Positions 34,690-44,355 of a stretch of 64,000 bases of DNA are shown here, piece by piece (position 1 is the first letter of the stretch; each line of letters begins with the position of its first letter). A model generated the notes under the pieces. The model worked only from the letters and a program-made list of their open reading frames with translations, did no database searches and was not told the origin of the DNA. The translations under genes and the position numbers were made by a program. Origin of the DNA: Neurospora crassa OR74A (lineage: Eukaryota; Ascomycota; Sordariomycetes; Sordariales; Sordariaceae); NCBI RefSeq assembly GCF_000182925.2, contig NC_026502.1, forward strand, positions 1,426,001 through 1,490,000, written 5' to 3'.

Positions 34690-36594
34690 TTACACGTTGA
34701 CAAGTGACAAACATACCTTAACCAACTCGTCCCACTCCTCCCCCACCTTTTTCTCCCCTCCTTCCTTCTCCCTCCTAGCAACTAGCTTCCCAACAACATC
34801 CACATACCTCCTCACCATCCCCCACCCCATATCCTCATTCGTAATCTCCCCATTTCTCATCTGTTCAAGCACAACTTCCAACCACCTCTCCACCCCATTC
34901 CACCGCAACACATGACCACCCACACTCAAACTATCCTGACTCTTGAGCCGAAAAACAAAGTGCACCGTCCCGCTAGGAAAGAACACAGTCTGCTTCGGCT
35001 TGAGGATGACAGACCTCCATCTTGGACCTTCAGCATATTGGTGCGGATCTGCTGCCCACTTTTCCCTCTCACCAAAAACCTCTGCTTTGGATTCGGGGGT
35101 AGAGGATGCGGTAGATAACCACCCAAACCCTACCATGCCCTCCTGGACGGTAATCCAGGTGTCGAACCCAAAGGCGTCACAGTGCGGAGGGGTGTGGTGG
35201 CCGCCTTGGGAGAGGAGGGACCAGGATTGCACGTTGGTCCATTCGCTCCAGGAAGAGGGGGAGGCGCGTAGGCGTTCGGCTCTTTTTTCTGGCGTCGTGG
35301 CGGTTATTCGTTGTTTCTTGGAGGATGGGGATTTGGAGTGGGATTTGGAGTTGGGAGGGCGGCCGCGCTTTTTGGAAGGGGTTGTGTTTGGTGGTGTGTT
35401 TGGTGCGGGAGCTGGTGAGGGTATTAAGTTGGGAGGGCTAGTGGAAATGAAAGTGGGATCGGGGGTAAAGTTACGGTTGTTGACGGTAAGGTTAGGAAAA
35501 GGCAGAGTGTTCGACTTGGGTTCAGGGGTAGCAGTGTACTCAAGCTCAGGAGTGCTTACCCCCTCAGGGAAAAGTGTACCCTTCCTCGTATCCCCAGGTG
35601 GCGTCACCAACCCCGACTTAACTACCGTAGGAGACGCTGGAGGAGAACTGAAACCAGAAGACACAGCAGTCATCAGCACCTCCGAACGGATATATCTCAA
35701 CATTTGACTCCCCGGTCCTTGCAAAAACGAAGGGGTGGTAGAAGGTATAGGCGTCGACAGATCCAAGACATTCCATGGATCATCCTTTTGATTCATCTTT
35801 TCATGTACCTCGTGTGCATCCATGTCCTCCGAGTGAAACCGTGCGCGAACCGATCTCAAAGTCCTCAGCTGTCCCGAAGGCTCCGTCACCGGTTGACTGG
35901 GGATCTGGACCGAGACTTGGCGGTGGAGAGTAGGGAGAAGATGGTCAAAGAAGAGGGTGATGGGCCGGTATTGGAGTCGGTCTGTGTTGCTCCCGGCTGT
36001 GGCCTCCGGTTTTGGTTGGGTTTGAGAGCTGGTAAATGGAAGGGAGGCCGTGGGAGTGGGTTCGAAGTATCGCTTATCTTGGACGATCAAAAGTACGTTG
36101 GGATCGTAGTGAGAAGATTCGATCAGGGCTGTGGCTTGGGCTTGGTTGAGATAGAGCGCTTCGATGGGACCGGAGTTGGTGTCCGTGTTGCTAGAGGGTG
36201 TATAATTGGTCTTCGGGTGTGATACATTCTGGAGAAGAGAATGAAGCAAGCGCTGGGTACGTTGGCCGTGGGTGGGAATGGAGTAACCGCCATCCTCCGT
36301 GGTGCTTGCGGCATTGGCTTTGGAAAGGTCCTCCTCAAGCTCAGATAGGGTTTGACGGCGGTAAACATCGTCAAGAAGCGGATCAGGAACAGGCGCGCCG
36401 GTGTTGGGATCCAGTGGAGGATAGGTGATTGACACTGGGGGCTTTGACCTCAGCGAAGGCAGTTTCTTCGTGCGTCGGCGCTTACATGTAGATTTGGGCG
36501 CGTGGACGTGAATGGTGTCGGAGAGGCAAACGTGGATGGTATCGCCCACCTTCTCGTGATGGGAGAACGAGGCTTTGCGGCGGATGGTGGCCAT
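34690..36594 (-). CDS. JmjC-domain protein (putative 2-oxoglutarate/Fe(II) oxygenase)
   Basis: Single exon, 634 residues, starting MATIRRKASFSHHEK. The first 420 residues are mostly low complexity, with a basic segment KKRGRPPNSKSH resembling an AT-hook and nuclear signal. The C-terminal JmjC-like fold (about 440-565) contains PPHCDAFGFDTW (HxD iron ligands, near residue 468), a cupin strand region and SGTVHFVFRL (distal His near 541). These residues suggest an active dioxygenase. Related proteins act as histone or protein demethylases or hydroxylases; the substrate here is not predictable. The AT-hook-like patch would fit a chromatin role (inference). Confidence 0.85.
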   Translation of the reverse strand: MATIRRKASFSHHEKVGDTIHVCLSDTIHVHAPKSTCKRRRTKKLPSLRSKPPVSITYPPLDPNTGAPVPDPLLDDVYRRQTLSELEEDLSKANAASTTEDGGYSIPTHGQRTQRLLHSLLQNVSHPKTNYTPSSNTDTNSGPIEALYLNQAQATALIESSHYDPNVLLIVQDKRYFEPTPTASLPFTSSQTQPKPEATAGSNTDRLQYRPITLFFDHLLPTLHRQVSVQIPSQPVTEPSGQLRTLRSVRARFHSEDMDAHEVHEKMNQKDDPWNVLDLSTPIPSTTPSFLQGPGSQMLRYIRSEVLMTAVSSGFSSPPASPTVVKSGLVTPPGDTRKGTLFPEGVSTPELEYTATPEPKSNTLPFPNLTVNNRNFTPDPTFISTSPPNLIPSPAPAPNTPPNTTPSKKRGRPPNSKSHSKSPSSKKQRITATTPEKRAERLRASPSSWSEWTNVQSWSLLSQGGHHTPPHCDAFGFDTWITVQEGMVGFGWLSTASSTPESKAEVFGEREKWAADPHQYAEGPRWRSVILKPKQTVFFPSGTVHFVFRLKSQDSLSVGGHVLRWNGVERWLEVVLEQMRNGEITNEDMGWGMVRRYVDVVGKLVARREKEGGEKKVGEEWDELVKVCLSLVNV

Positions 36595-37150
36595 CTTGAT
36601 CTCAACGGCGAGGAGTTCGTCTTTTGCTCTCTCTGCTTTTTGGAGCTCGATCTACTATGTCAAGATCTCTGCTGCTTGGATTGAGTAACAGAATGATTGG
36701 TGTTGAGGTTTGCTGCTCGTGAACAAGGGTGTTGTTCATTTGGCAGCAGAGCAGAAGCAAAGTCGATACGGTCGCATGAGGATATAAGGCCGGCTGATGG
36801 GCATTGCCTCATGATTCATTTGGCCTTGGAGCAACATCAACACCACTGAACAAACAGACCTTTGTCATCTGGTTACTTTATTCTTAGCTTTAAGGTTGGT
36901 AGTCGTTCTTGGCTTGACTCCGTGTCTTTGTCCCATTAATCAACGCCCTTGTTCTCCTGACCCCTGGCAAAGATCTTGTCAACGGGATCTTCCCCGCTTT
37001 GTCAACCCAGACAATGGAAGAAAGGACTGTTGTTCTTTGTGATAAATATTGCCTGTCCATCCCTTGATCAGTATTGCTGCAAAGCAGATTATTGTAACAA
37101 CCCAGGCGGCGACTTATGCGGAGTGTCCACCCAACCATTTCGGGCTTCCA
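36595..37150. other. Spacer between the JmjC gene and a decayed zone
   Basis: The JmjC gene's promoter and leader lie at its left end. No ORF with family features is seen. Confidence 0.55.
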
Positions 37151-37945
37151 TCACGCAAGAAGCTCCTCCACCACCATGAGTAACTCCTTCAGCATGCTCA
37201 AATACAGAAAGTGGCCACAATCAAGATCAACCTTTTTCGCAGCTATCCCTCTCACTGTAAATATACGAGCAAGGGATCTCAATTCTCCAACGCTCGAAGT
37301 AGAGGGCGTGTCAAAAAAGCCAACAGTAGAATGCGTGTTTTGTATACCCCAGTGTTGCTAGCAGTTCTTCCTCCGGCAGATCAGTTAAGGACGTCAATGG
37401 TTGGTTCCTGATAGAGGCAGGCGCGGTCAACCTACCAAACAAAGTCGCATGGAAGTCATCATTCTCTACAATACCTGGTAGTGGGAAATCGTAGAGGTAT
37501 CTGATCACCTTTTTTTTTTCATCCCTTTTCTCCTCCCCAAAAATATTAGACATCATCTCCCCCCTTCTCATCGCAAACGCCGCCAAAAGGCCACTCACAC
37601 CATCCTTCTTACCCTGCCTCCTGCGACTGGTGGCGTCTAAGCCCTCAGCGGCACCGGTGGTAACACGACCGCCTGATGAGTGACCGACAAGAATTAGGTC
37701 CGCTCCCTATGTCTCGTTGACCATCTTTCAAAGATTCTTTTGCACCACGGCCGCGTCGTTCTGGAATAGCGGCGAAGGGCACTTCGGTTCCGTCTATGGT
37801 ACCTCTAGGTAACTGGCTGAACATGACCGAGTAGCCTGCCTCTTTGGCTGTGGTGACGAAGGGTAGACCCGGTGGTGAGAAGCCGCCAGACGCCGGGAAC
37901 GATGTGGATGTTTTGGTTTGGTTACCATCTGGAGTCTTGAAAAAA
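37151..37945 (-). pseudogene. Alpha/beta-hydrolase pseudogene
   Basis: Read on the minus strand in shifting frames, the DNA shows the order of a fungal alpha/beta hydrolase. GGFSPPGLPFVTTAKEAGYS comes first, then GTIDGTEVP and FQNDAAVVQKNL. The nucleophile elbow ADLILVGHSSGGR follows, then DLPEEELLATLGY, ERWRIEIPCSYIYSERD and DCGHFLYLSMLKELLM. There is a frameshift between GTEVP and FQNDAAV. In-frame TGA and TAG lie just before the GHSSGG motif, a TGA lies after the FYCWLF segment, and another frameshift follows SERD. The Ser and distal His motifs survive, so inactivation looks fairly recent. The 5' end is uncertain and may include an intron. Confidence 0.8.
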
Positions 37946-38569
37946 TTTATGAGGAGATAAGCGATGTGCAAATGGTGGACGAGAAGGGAGTATGTTTGAC
38001 CTGGACCTGGAGTGCCAGTATTGTAAATACACCCACGTATGGCAAAGAAGCTGAAGAGGAGAGATGGTAGCACTCCGATATTACGACATAGCAATTCCTG
38101 CTACCTGGATATGGCCAAGTATAAGTCTAGCAGGTGGGTTAATTATTATGTGTGTGTGTGTGTAGTCGTACGTGTTTCGAGAGTGGGAAGTCTCGACATG
38201 ACGTTGACGAACCATGCAGATCACCCCTTTTTCTTGACTACATCGTGACTGAGTGAAGTCTGAAACGTCAGAGGAGCCGCGCAGAGCCTCATTGATTTTC
38301 CGAGAACGTCTATCGGCATTATTCCCAATCTCAAATTTTCAGCAACGCGCCTATGTTGACTGTAGACTTGTCGATATGGCACGTTAGCTGTCAGCTTTGC
38401 TTGATGATGTCGGCCCCGTACAGTTTTCTAGATCCTGTGCACGCTTGTTCTCTCAACCCACATTTTACAGAGAATGGAAACAACAGAAGATAAAAACCGA
38501 AGAAGAATCGATCGAAACAAAAGCCAACGAAGACTCACACCAAAAAGTAAAAGAAAAGAGGAAAGAAAA
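37946..38569. other. Spacer between the hydrolase pseudogene and 5S gene 2
   Basis: No gene recognised. 38,149-38,163 is a short GT repeat, and 38,480-38,569 is A-rich on the plus strand and leads into the T-run terminator of the minus-strand 5S gene. Confidence 0.5.
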
Positions 38570-38688
38570 ACATACAACACCTGGGATTCGCTGGTCGTCA
38601 CCGACCCAACTACTAGTCAGGCGATTGGTAGCTTATCTATGGGAGAGCGGACGGGATCCCGAGTTTTCTACCATCTATGGTCGTATGT
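38570..38688 (-). rRNA. 5S ribosomal RNA, variant type (copy 2)
   Basis: 119 nt on the minus strand, beginning ACATACGACCATAGATGG and ending GTTGTATGT. It appears identical along its full length to the copy at 28119-28237. The minus strand continues into TTTTT (38565-38569), a Pol III terminator. Confidence 0.95.
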
Positions 38689-38715
38689 GCTCGATTTGTC
38701 TTGACTTCTTACTCA

Positions 38716-38719
38716 TATA
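38716..38719 (-). promoter_or_regulatory. TATA-like element of 5S rRNA gene 2
   Basis: A TATA within CTATATGAG on the minus strand, 28-31 bp upstream of the first 5S base, as at the other 5S genes here. Confidence 0.65.
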
Positions 38720-38781
38720 GCCAAGGATGGACTAGTATCGACTACTAACGACCTCCAATTTGTACTTGTACCCTAACTCAG

Positions 38782-38915
38782 CAGGCCTCTCCCTCAATCC
38801 CTTTGTCGGCACCGCCTCGGTCTTATACACAAGCATTGAAGGCCGTAATCAGAGACTTCTTCCCAGTCCAAAGGATACAGCAACTGCCGTTGCTGAAATT
38901 CTCAAGAATCCGTAG
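38782..38915 (+). pseudogene. Orphan terminal exon of an unrecognised gene
   Basis: A clean intron 3' end (CTACTAAC branch near 38741-38748, then CCCTAACTCAG) precedes an open stretch of about 44 codons. It reads GLSLNPFVGTASVLY, then EGRNQRLLPSPKDTATAVAE, and ends at TAG (38913-38915). It looks like the last exon of a protein gene. The sequence upstream, where earlier exons should be, is occupied by the 5S gene and its promoter, and I cannot find matching exons. It may be a gene truncated by rearrangement. I do not recognise the family. Confidence 0.45.
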
Positions 38916-39478
38916 GCAGTTTCATTGAGGGCTGAGTTAAGGGCTCAGTCGAGTTGTTGTGAATGCGTCAGATAATAAAGGCTTCTCCATAGCTTAATGG
39001 TTCGTTGAGGACGAGGTATCTGATTTGAGGGGAATAAGGCTATGCATGGTATTTGTTGGAGGTGCGGTTGGTTCGGAAGCTACTGGCTTCCTCCTGTCGA
39101 CGCTGTCAATAAGGTCGTCGGGGTAGCCAGGGTTGGAAGCGCATGATGCACTTCAAGGTATGTAGGTGCCTCGCTTGCTGTAGGATTCATCGCTAGGGGT
39201 ACATGGCCCTTTTTTTTTATATAGTATGGATGGATTGGAAGTTAAACCCTCACTACCAAGAAGATTTGATGCTTCCTACGCTACTCGTTAGGATCAAAAC
39301 CGTTTCCCTTCCCCTTGGCGCAACTAGGGGTCAGGCAGTCCTAACGGGTATGTATATGCGGTTTAGTGCATTTGAAAGTCATGTATCCATTTCCGACAAA
39401 CCCATTTGCACCTAGCAGACAGTTCTCACTTAGTGAGCAGAGACGAGACTACACGGGAAGTAACAATGACTGACTGTG
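38916..39478. other. Spacer between the orphan exon and 5S gene 3
   Basis: No supported gene. A 70-codon frame at 39,203-39,415 has no recognisable feature. Confidence 0.5.
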
Positions 39479-39484
39479 TATAAA
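39479..39484 (+). promoter_or_regulatory. TATA box of 5S rRNA gene 3
   Basis: TATAAA starts 29 bp upstream of the 5S gene, the best match to a TATA box among the three 5S genes. Confidence 0.75.
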
Positions 39485-39507
39485 CTAAACATTGCAAAGA
39501 GATACTC

Positions 39508-39626
39508 ACATACGACCATACCCACTGGAAAACTCGGGATCCCGTCCGCTCTCCCATAGATAAGCCAGTGAGGGCCAGATTAGTAGTTGGGTCGGTGACG
39601 ACCAGCGAATCCCTGGTGTTGTATGT
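39508..39626 (+). rRNA. 5S ribosomal RNA, major type (copy 3)
   Basis: 119 nt from ACATACGACCATACCCAC to GTTGTATGT followed by a T-run. It carries the ordinary Neurospora helix II/III sequence (CATACCCACTGG...CCAGTGAGGG) and differs from the other two copies in that region, while the internal promoter core is unchanged. Confidence 0.97.
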
Positions 39627-40710
39627 TTTTTTCGTGTTCTTTTCGAGGTTTTCTTTTGAGCACCTCTAGGTACACCCCCGACTTTTTGGTCCTCCGGGAT
39701 GATGATACTGTTGCCAGGTACACTGATTCGCCCGGGGCAGAAAAGTTAAGACTCGTGCTAGGCTCGTCCTAGTCAAAATAGATGAGATCTTGACATTGTA
39801 CCTTGGGTATACTCCTACTACGCATCTGATCTTGAGTTCTATGCAATTACTTGATAGAAAAATCTTAATAGGACTCTAGCCAATGTCTTTTGGAATCGTC
39901 GTAATCCCTATCACAGTTTTGCAACCGTGTCTCCTAACTACAACGAGCAGTATCGTATTGCAAAGGTCTCATCAATTTAGTCATGGACGAGACTGATTCG
40001 TGCGTGTGCCTTCCCATATGCTTCATATATATATCGGACACTTGTCGAGTCTTAGCATAGGAAAAGGTAATGTAAATCCTCGCTGCATCAGATACAACCA
40101 CCTCCCAAAATAAGTACCCTGCAGTTTGTGATAGTTGCTTGTCTCGTAAACTAGTATCAAAGGAGGAGAGTGCGAAAATAGCGAGATAAACAAGATTCAG
40201 AGTTAAAGACAGTACACACCGTGGGACAGGTGCATATCTGTGTTTTCTAAATCCAACAATAAGTCCACTGAATGAGTATGTATTCGCAGTTTGGGTGAGG
40301 CAAGGGCTGACAAAGTTGAAGCGACTCAATTTGTTTCGTGATGAATTGAGTTGATGAGAGCGGGAATATCACCTGCAGTGAAGACATCAGCGTATACACC
40401 TTTCCAACACAATCACAATTCAAAGCACTAAAAAATTTCCCAAATCTCCAAGATATCTTGAAAGGCAATCAATAGCTGAGATACCTATAGGCAGCCAATG
40501 CCATCGGTATGAGCAGTGCAGAGGCAGCCTGGTTGCCTCTTTGACATTTGTAGCCCATTTATATAGCTCCGTCTGCCCCCTTCCCCCCCCCCCCCCCCCC
40601 CCTTACCAGTCATGGTCGTACGTGGTTATTATTTGCTGAATTCCTCTTCTTCCGTGAATGTGTCATGTGTCATAACACCATCAATTTCCGATTTCCGATA
40701 GGTACCCAAC
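39627..40710. other. Spacer downstream of 5S gene 3
   Basis: No gene supported. It includes a 20-base C-run at 40583-40602. Minus-strand frames at 39,934-40,468 overlap in two phases and lack motifs. Confidence 0.5.
40583..40602 (+). repeat. Poly(C) tract of 20 bases
   Basis: An uninterrupted run of 20 C in the 3' flank of the Cys-rich membrane protein gene. On the minus strand it is a G-quadruplex-capable G-run. Confidence 0.9.
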
Positions 40711-41915
40711 TTACAATCGCATCGCTGCACCTGTTCCCCGGAAAGGTACTTGATGCACCTCCGTTGCCTCCAGCTCGCAAACAGGATGAGTATCAGATGT
40801 CTTCTCTGGTTCCCTAAACTGTCCATATTTGGCTTGATTATAGGGAGGATCGTGGGCATGTACGTCAGGTTCCGAGTATCCGCTCTCTGCCAATGTCTTT
40901 CTTCGCCTGTGTCGTTTCAACCAAAAGACGAGGCAACCGGCGACAACCAATGCGAGAAGAGGTCCGGCCACGACGCCGGCTATCCAGGCTCTTGATGAAG
41001 TACGCCTTGCATTTGTCTCAGGGACGAGATTCCCGTCAATTGTTGTGCTTGGTGTAGGCGTTGAGTTGCTGGTGGTGGTAGATGGATTATTTTCTGATTT
41101 GTTTGACGAGCTCACCACTGTCCCTGTGTTTGATTCGGTTTCTGGTGAAATGTTCGACGAGCTCACTGGTCTAGGTTGGGTGACGATTGAGGTGTATATT
41201 CCCGATGTTATCATCACGGTAACAGGTTGCGTTATCTCCACGGTTGTTTGATCTTGGCTATCACTCGAGAAGCGGTTGTAGTATGCCGAGGAGACGGAGG
41301 CTACCGCACTCGGGTCGACTTCTTGGTAGATTGTAGGAACTGCCTCGTACCATGAGGTACATACCCAGTCCATCCAGCTTGTGAGTGGTGAGGGAAACCT
41401 GTCAAAGATAGTAGTGCCCCGGCAGTCTGGATATTTGCCTCCACTGTGAGAAGAGAGGATCAGCTTAGGCATCCGGTACCTAACCGTTTACAAGCAAGTT
41501 TTGCAAAGGACTAAACATACCAAGTGCTATGTGGCTTTCCATTGAACAATAAAACTGAACCATCACACCCGACCGCAAAGTCGCATTGGGCTTTGAACGC
41601 ACAGCAAGCGGCGTAACTGGAAGAGTACATAAATCTCTCCCCCGGTCCACAGGACACAGGGACCGCTTAATCAGAGCAAGTTAGAACGTAGCGATACCCC
41701 CAAAAATATAAGGTGCAGGACGTACTATCTCCGTAGGAATAGATATAGGTGCCCTTCACATCGCCTGGTGGGAGGGTGGTTTGAGCTTCCGGAGCTGCCG
41801 AGATAACCACAGGAATGCTGTCTTGAGCTACTACCGAGCTAAATATACCCAAAAGGCATACCGAGGCAAGTCGTATACCCAGTTGAAGGTCACGAATTCT
41901 GGCTCTGGAGGCCAT
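40711..41915 (-). CDS. Secreted-N-terminus, single-pass membrane protein with Cys-rich ectodomain
   Basis: Three exons on the minus strand: 41915-41726, 41665-41521, 41443-40711. Introns of 60 and 77 nt have donors GTACGT and GTATGT; product 355 residues. A signal peptide (about residues 1-30, ending SSVVAQD) is followed by a Cys-rich ectodomain (VSCGPGERF, YAACCAFKAQCDFAVGCDG, STCGGKYPDCRG). A Ser/Thr-rich, probably O-glycosylated stalk follows, then a transmembrane segment (AGVVAGPLLALVVAGCLVFW) and a basic cytoplasmic tail. This resembles fungal wall-stress sensors or mucin-like surface proteins in layout, but the Cys pattern is not one I recognise as WSC or CFEM. Role at the cell surface is inference; it looks intact. 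Confidence 0.8.
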
Positions 41916-42667
41916 GGTGCTCCGAATAGGACCTCAAAGTGTCAAAAGAACGTGTTACGGGGAAGACCTGAAAGAGACTGCGAGGTACGAAACAAATATG
42001 TCGAGGATTGGGGAATGCAAGCTACTCTCCAAGCCACGACATATTTGATAAGACGGACAGTTTACTATGGCGCGAGGCATGGTACGGTTGTCCAGAAAGA
42101 GAAGGTGTTCGAGAAACATAGAGGTAATGGGCGAAATTGTGGCGACACGGCGTGCTTGACTTCCTCACTGAAACCGGGCCGTTGATGAAAAGGCAGGTTG
42201 TCGGCAGCCTAAAAGAATATTCGGTCACCCGTCGGAAAAGCACAGCCCGAAGGATTCCGCCTGAGGGCATGAGTCGGGTATTTGAACCACTTGTTAGCGG
42301 CCTGGAAAGGTGAGGACGGGAAGCCGCAGAGTTGTCAATGTGATAGAAGGACTTCCGCAGACCATGTCTAAAGCTCAGGTATCGTGTCCGAACTCGACAA
42401 GGGCCGGGTGCTGCCCACCTCTGGACTAGCCCTTCATATACAGATCTCAATAAAAATGGCGCAGTTGTGCAAAAACATAACGGGCAACATAGTAAAGGGA
42501 TGGCAGTCATGTTTTATCATCAAAGAAATTGCTGCCAAACAACCCACAAGATAGCGCGAGATACGAAGCAGAGACAGAAGGAAAGAACAAATTGACGACA
42601 CCAACCATGCCATACACTATCAACTGGGATCTGCCCCATTCACCCACCCTTCATCTGATAGATGATC
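41916..42667. other. Spacer upstream of the Cys-rich membrane protein gene
   Basis: Promoter side of the preceding minus-strand gene and 3' side of the next. Frames on both strands (41,781-42,185 plus; 42,022-42,510 minus) overlap and have no motif. Confidence 0.55.
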
Positions 42668-44355
42668 TCACCAATGCCCCCCCAAACCCATAACCCCCGT
42701 CATGCCAGCCACACCCATGCCCATCCCCAACCCGAGTCCATAAGAACCGTGTTGGCCCTCCGACGCCGGCAAAGTACCATATGCCGAATCCGAAACCTCG
42801 TCACCACCATTGCCCATCATCCCCTCCAAACAAGCCTCGAGATCGACTTCGCCATTCTTAAAGAAGGGGAGGTCGAGACTGCTGGGATCGAAGGTTTCGA
42901 CAAGGGAGTCGAGCCAGGATGGGCTTTGTTGGTTTTCTGGGAACGAGACCCCATCAATCTCGTCACCTTCTCCTTCATCTTCGTTTCGGTCTCCATGGTG
43001 GCCGTCCGCACCGGCACCGGCATTGGCGTCTTCGGGGCTGTTTCCGAATCGGCTCGGGCTCGGGCTGGGCGGGCTGCTAAGCGGCGTAATCACTTTCGCA
43101 GTGTTGTCGGTAGTGCTAGGACCGGCAGCACCAGTTGTTGTAGCAGGCCACACCCAGGTTCGGCTAAACTTGAATACCACGTCCTTGAACAGCTGATCGG
43201 CCTTTTGGTTCATTTGCGTCTGTACGGACGTCATCATCTTGTCGAGCTCCTGCCGGAAGATGGGCTCGACATAGCGGGGGAGTTCGCGACGCAGGAGGTC
43301 TTTGAAGGAGGAGATGTCGAAGTTTGAGGCGGTTGGTGGAGCTGTCGTGGTCTTGTTCTTTGTCGAAGAAGGGGATGTGTTAGATGAGGAGGAGGAAGGG
43401 GTGGGAGTGGAGGTGTCGTAATCTGTAAATGGAAGATGGTCAGAACCCGACGAAGGACGAAAGAAGGAATGAAGGAGAGAACAGAGAGAGTACACGAAAC
43501 GAGGATGGAAAGGAGAGGAAAAGGAAGACAAACAAGGAGAAGGGATCTTCGACCCCGCTGGCCCCGGAAAGATGATACAGTACATATCATTCCACTTGTC
43601 TTCTTCTGATAACCCAGCCTTGGCTCTAGCGTGTAACTTCTTGTCTTGTTCGTCGGTGATCACCTCAGGGACGTTGTCCTTTCGGAGTCGGCAGGGCGTT
43701 TCTGCCCTTTGATGTCTCTTGAGGTCATCGTCTGTCTTGAATTGATCGTAGCATCGGGGGCAGGTGTTCTTGAGTGAGTGGCGGCGGTAGATGTGTTCTC
43801 TGCAGGTGGGTGTTAGGTGTCAGTGTACTGTTTGCAACTGAATAGATGAACGTGAGAAATGGGGGCGCACTTGACCCGATGAACACTATCCCATCCCGGT
43901 CCACAGCATGTCTTCACAGTCCTATATCTGGCCGGGTTGTGCTGACAAAACGGACAAGCGAACTTGCGGCCTTCTCCTCCTGGTGCTTCAGGGCCATGGT
44001 GTTTTGCCCGCTTGGTGGTCGCCTTCTTGTTATCCCCCGTCACAGCGTGATAATGTTGATATTGTGCATGCTGATCCTTGGATAGCTCCTCCTCAGTTGC
44101 GATAGCGCTATCCTGGTCCTGGTTGTATGGATGATTGCTTTCAACGGCCCCTCGAGGCCGCTTCAATGTCTTGGGGGAGGGCTGCTCGGGGAATTTATCA
44201 AGCCATTCGTCAAGCTTACGAGCGAACCTCGCCATAGATAGCTGAAGAATCAATTTCTTTCGTCTGCTCAGGAGGCTGCTAGCGGTTTCAGTCGTCGTCG
44301 CTGTCGAGCTGTTGGCTGGAGTGTTGCCTAACTTGGAAATACACACGTCCTCCAT
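42668..44355 (-). CDS. Zinc-finger protein (C2H2-like), putative transcription factor
   Basis: Exons 44355-43871 and 43799-42668. The intron 43800-43870 has a GTGCGC donor and TGCAG acceptor; 538 residues if the rest is unspliced. The ATG at 44355 (MEDVCISK) is the first in frame. Zinc-binding residues span the splice: FACPFCQHNPARYRT, then HRVKEHIYRRHS, then CPRCYDQFKTDDDLKRH with QRAETPC. This is the atypical finger array of a large filamentous-ascomycete group of presumed DNA-binding proteins. The C-terminal half is Pro/Ser/Gly-rich. A segment around 43,430-43,540 is CT-rich with a CTGAC branch and TTTACAG end; it may be a further in-frame intron. Nuclear regulator is the likely role; targets are unknown. 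Confidence 0.8.

Noticed and set aside
28283-39720. Segmental duplication around 5S genes 1 and 3, suggested by GATGATACTRTTGCC downstream of both
   Set aside because: The shared word is short, lies at different distances from the genes and the surrounding sequence does not align by eye.
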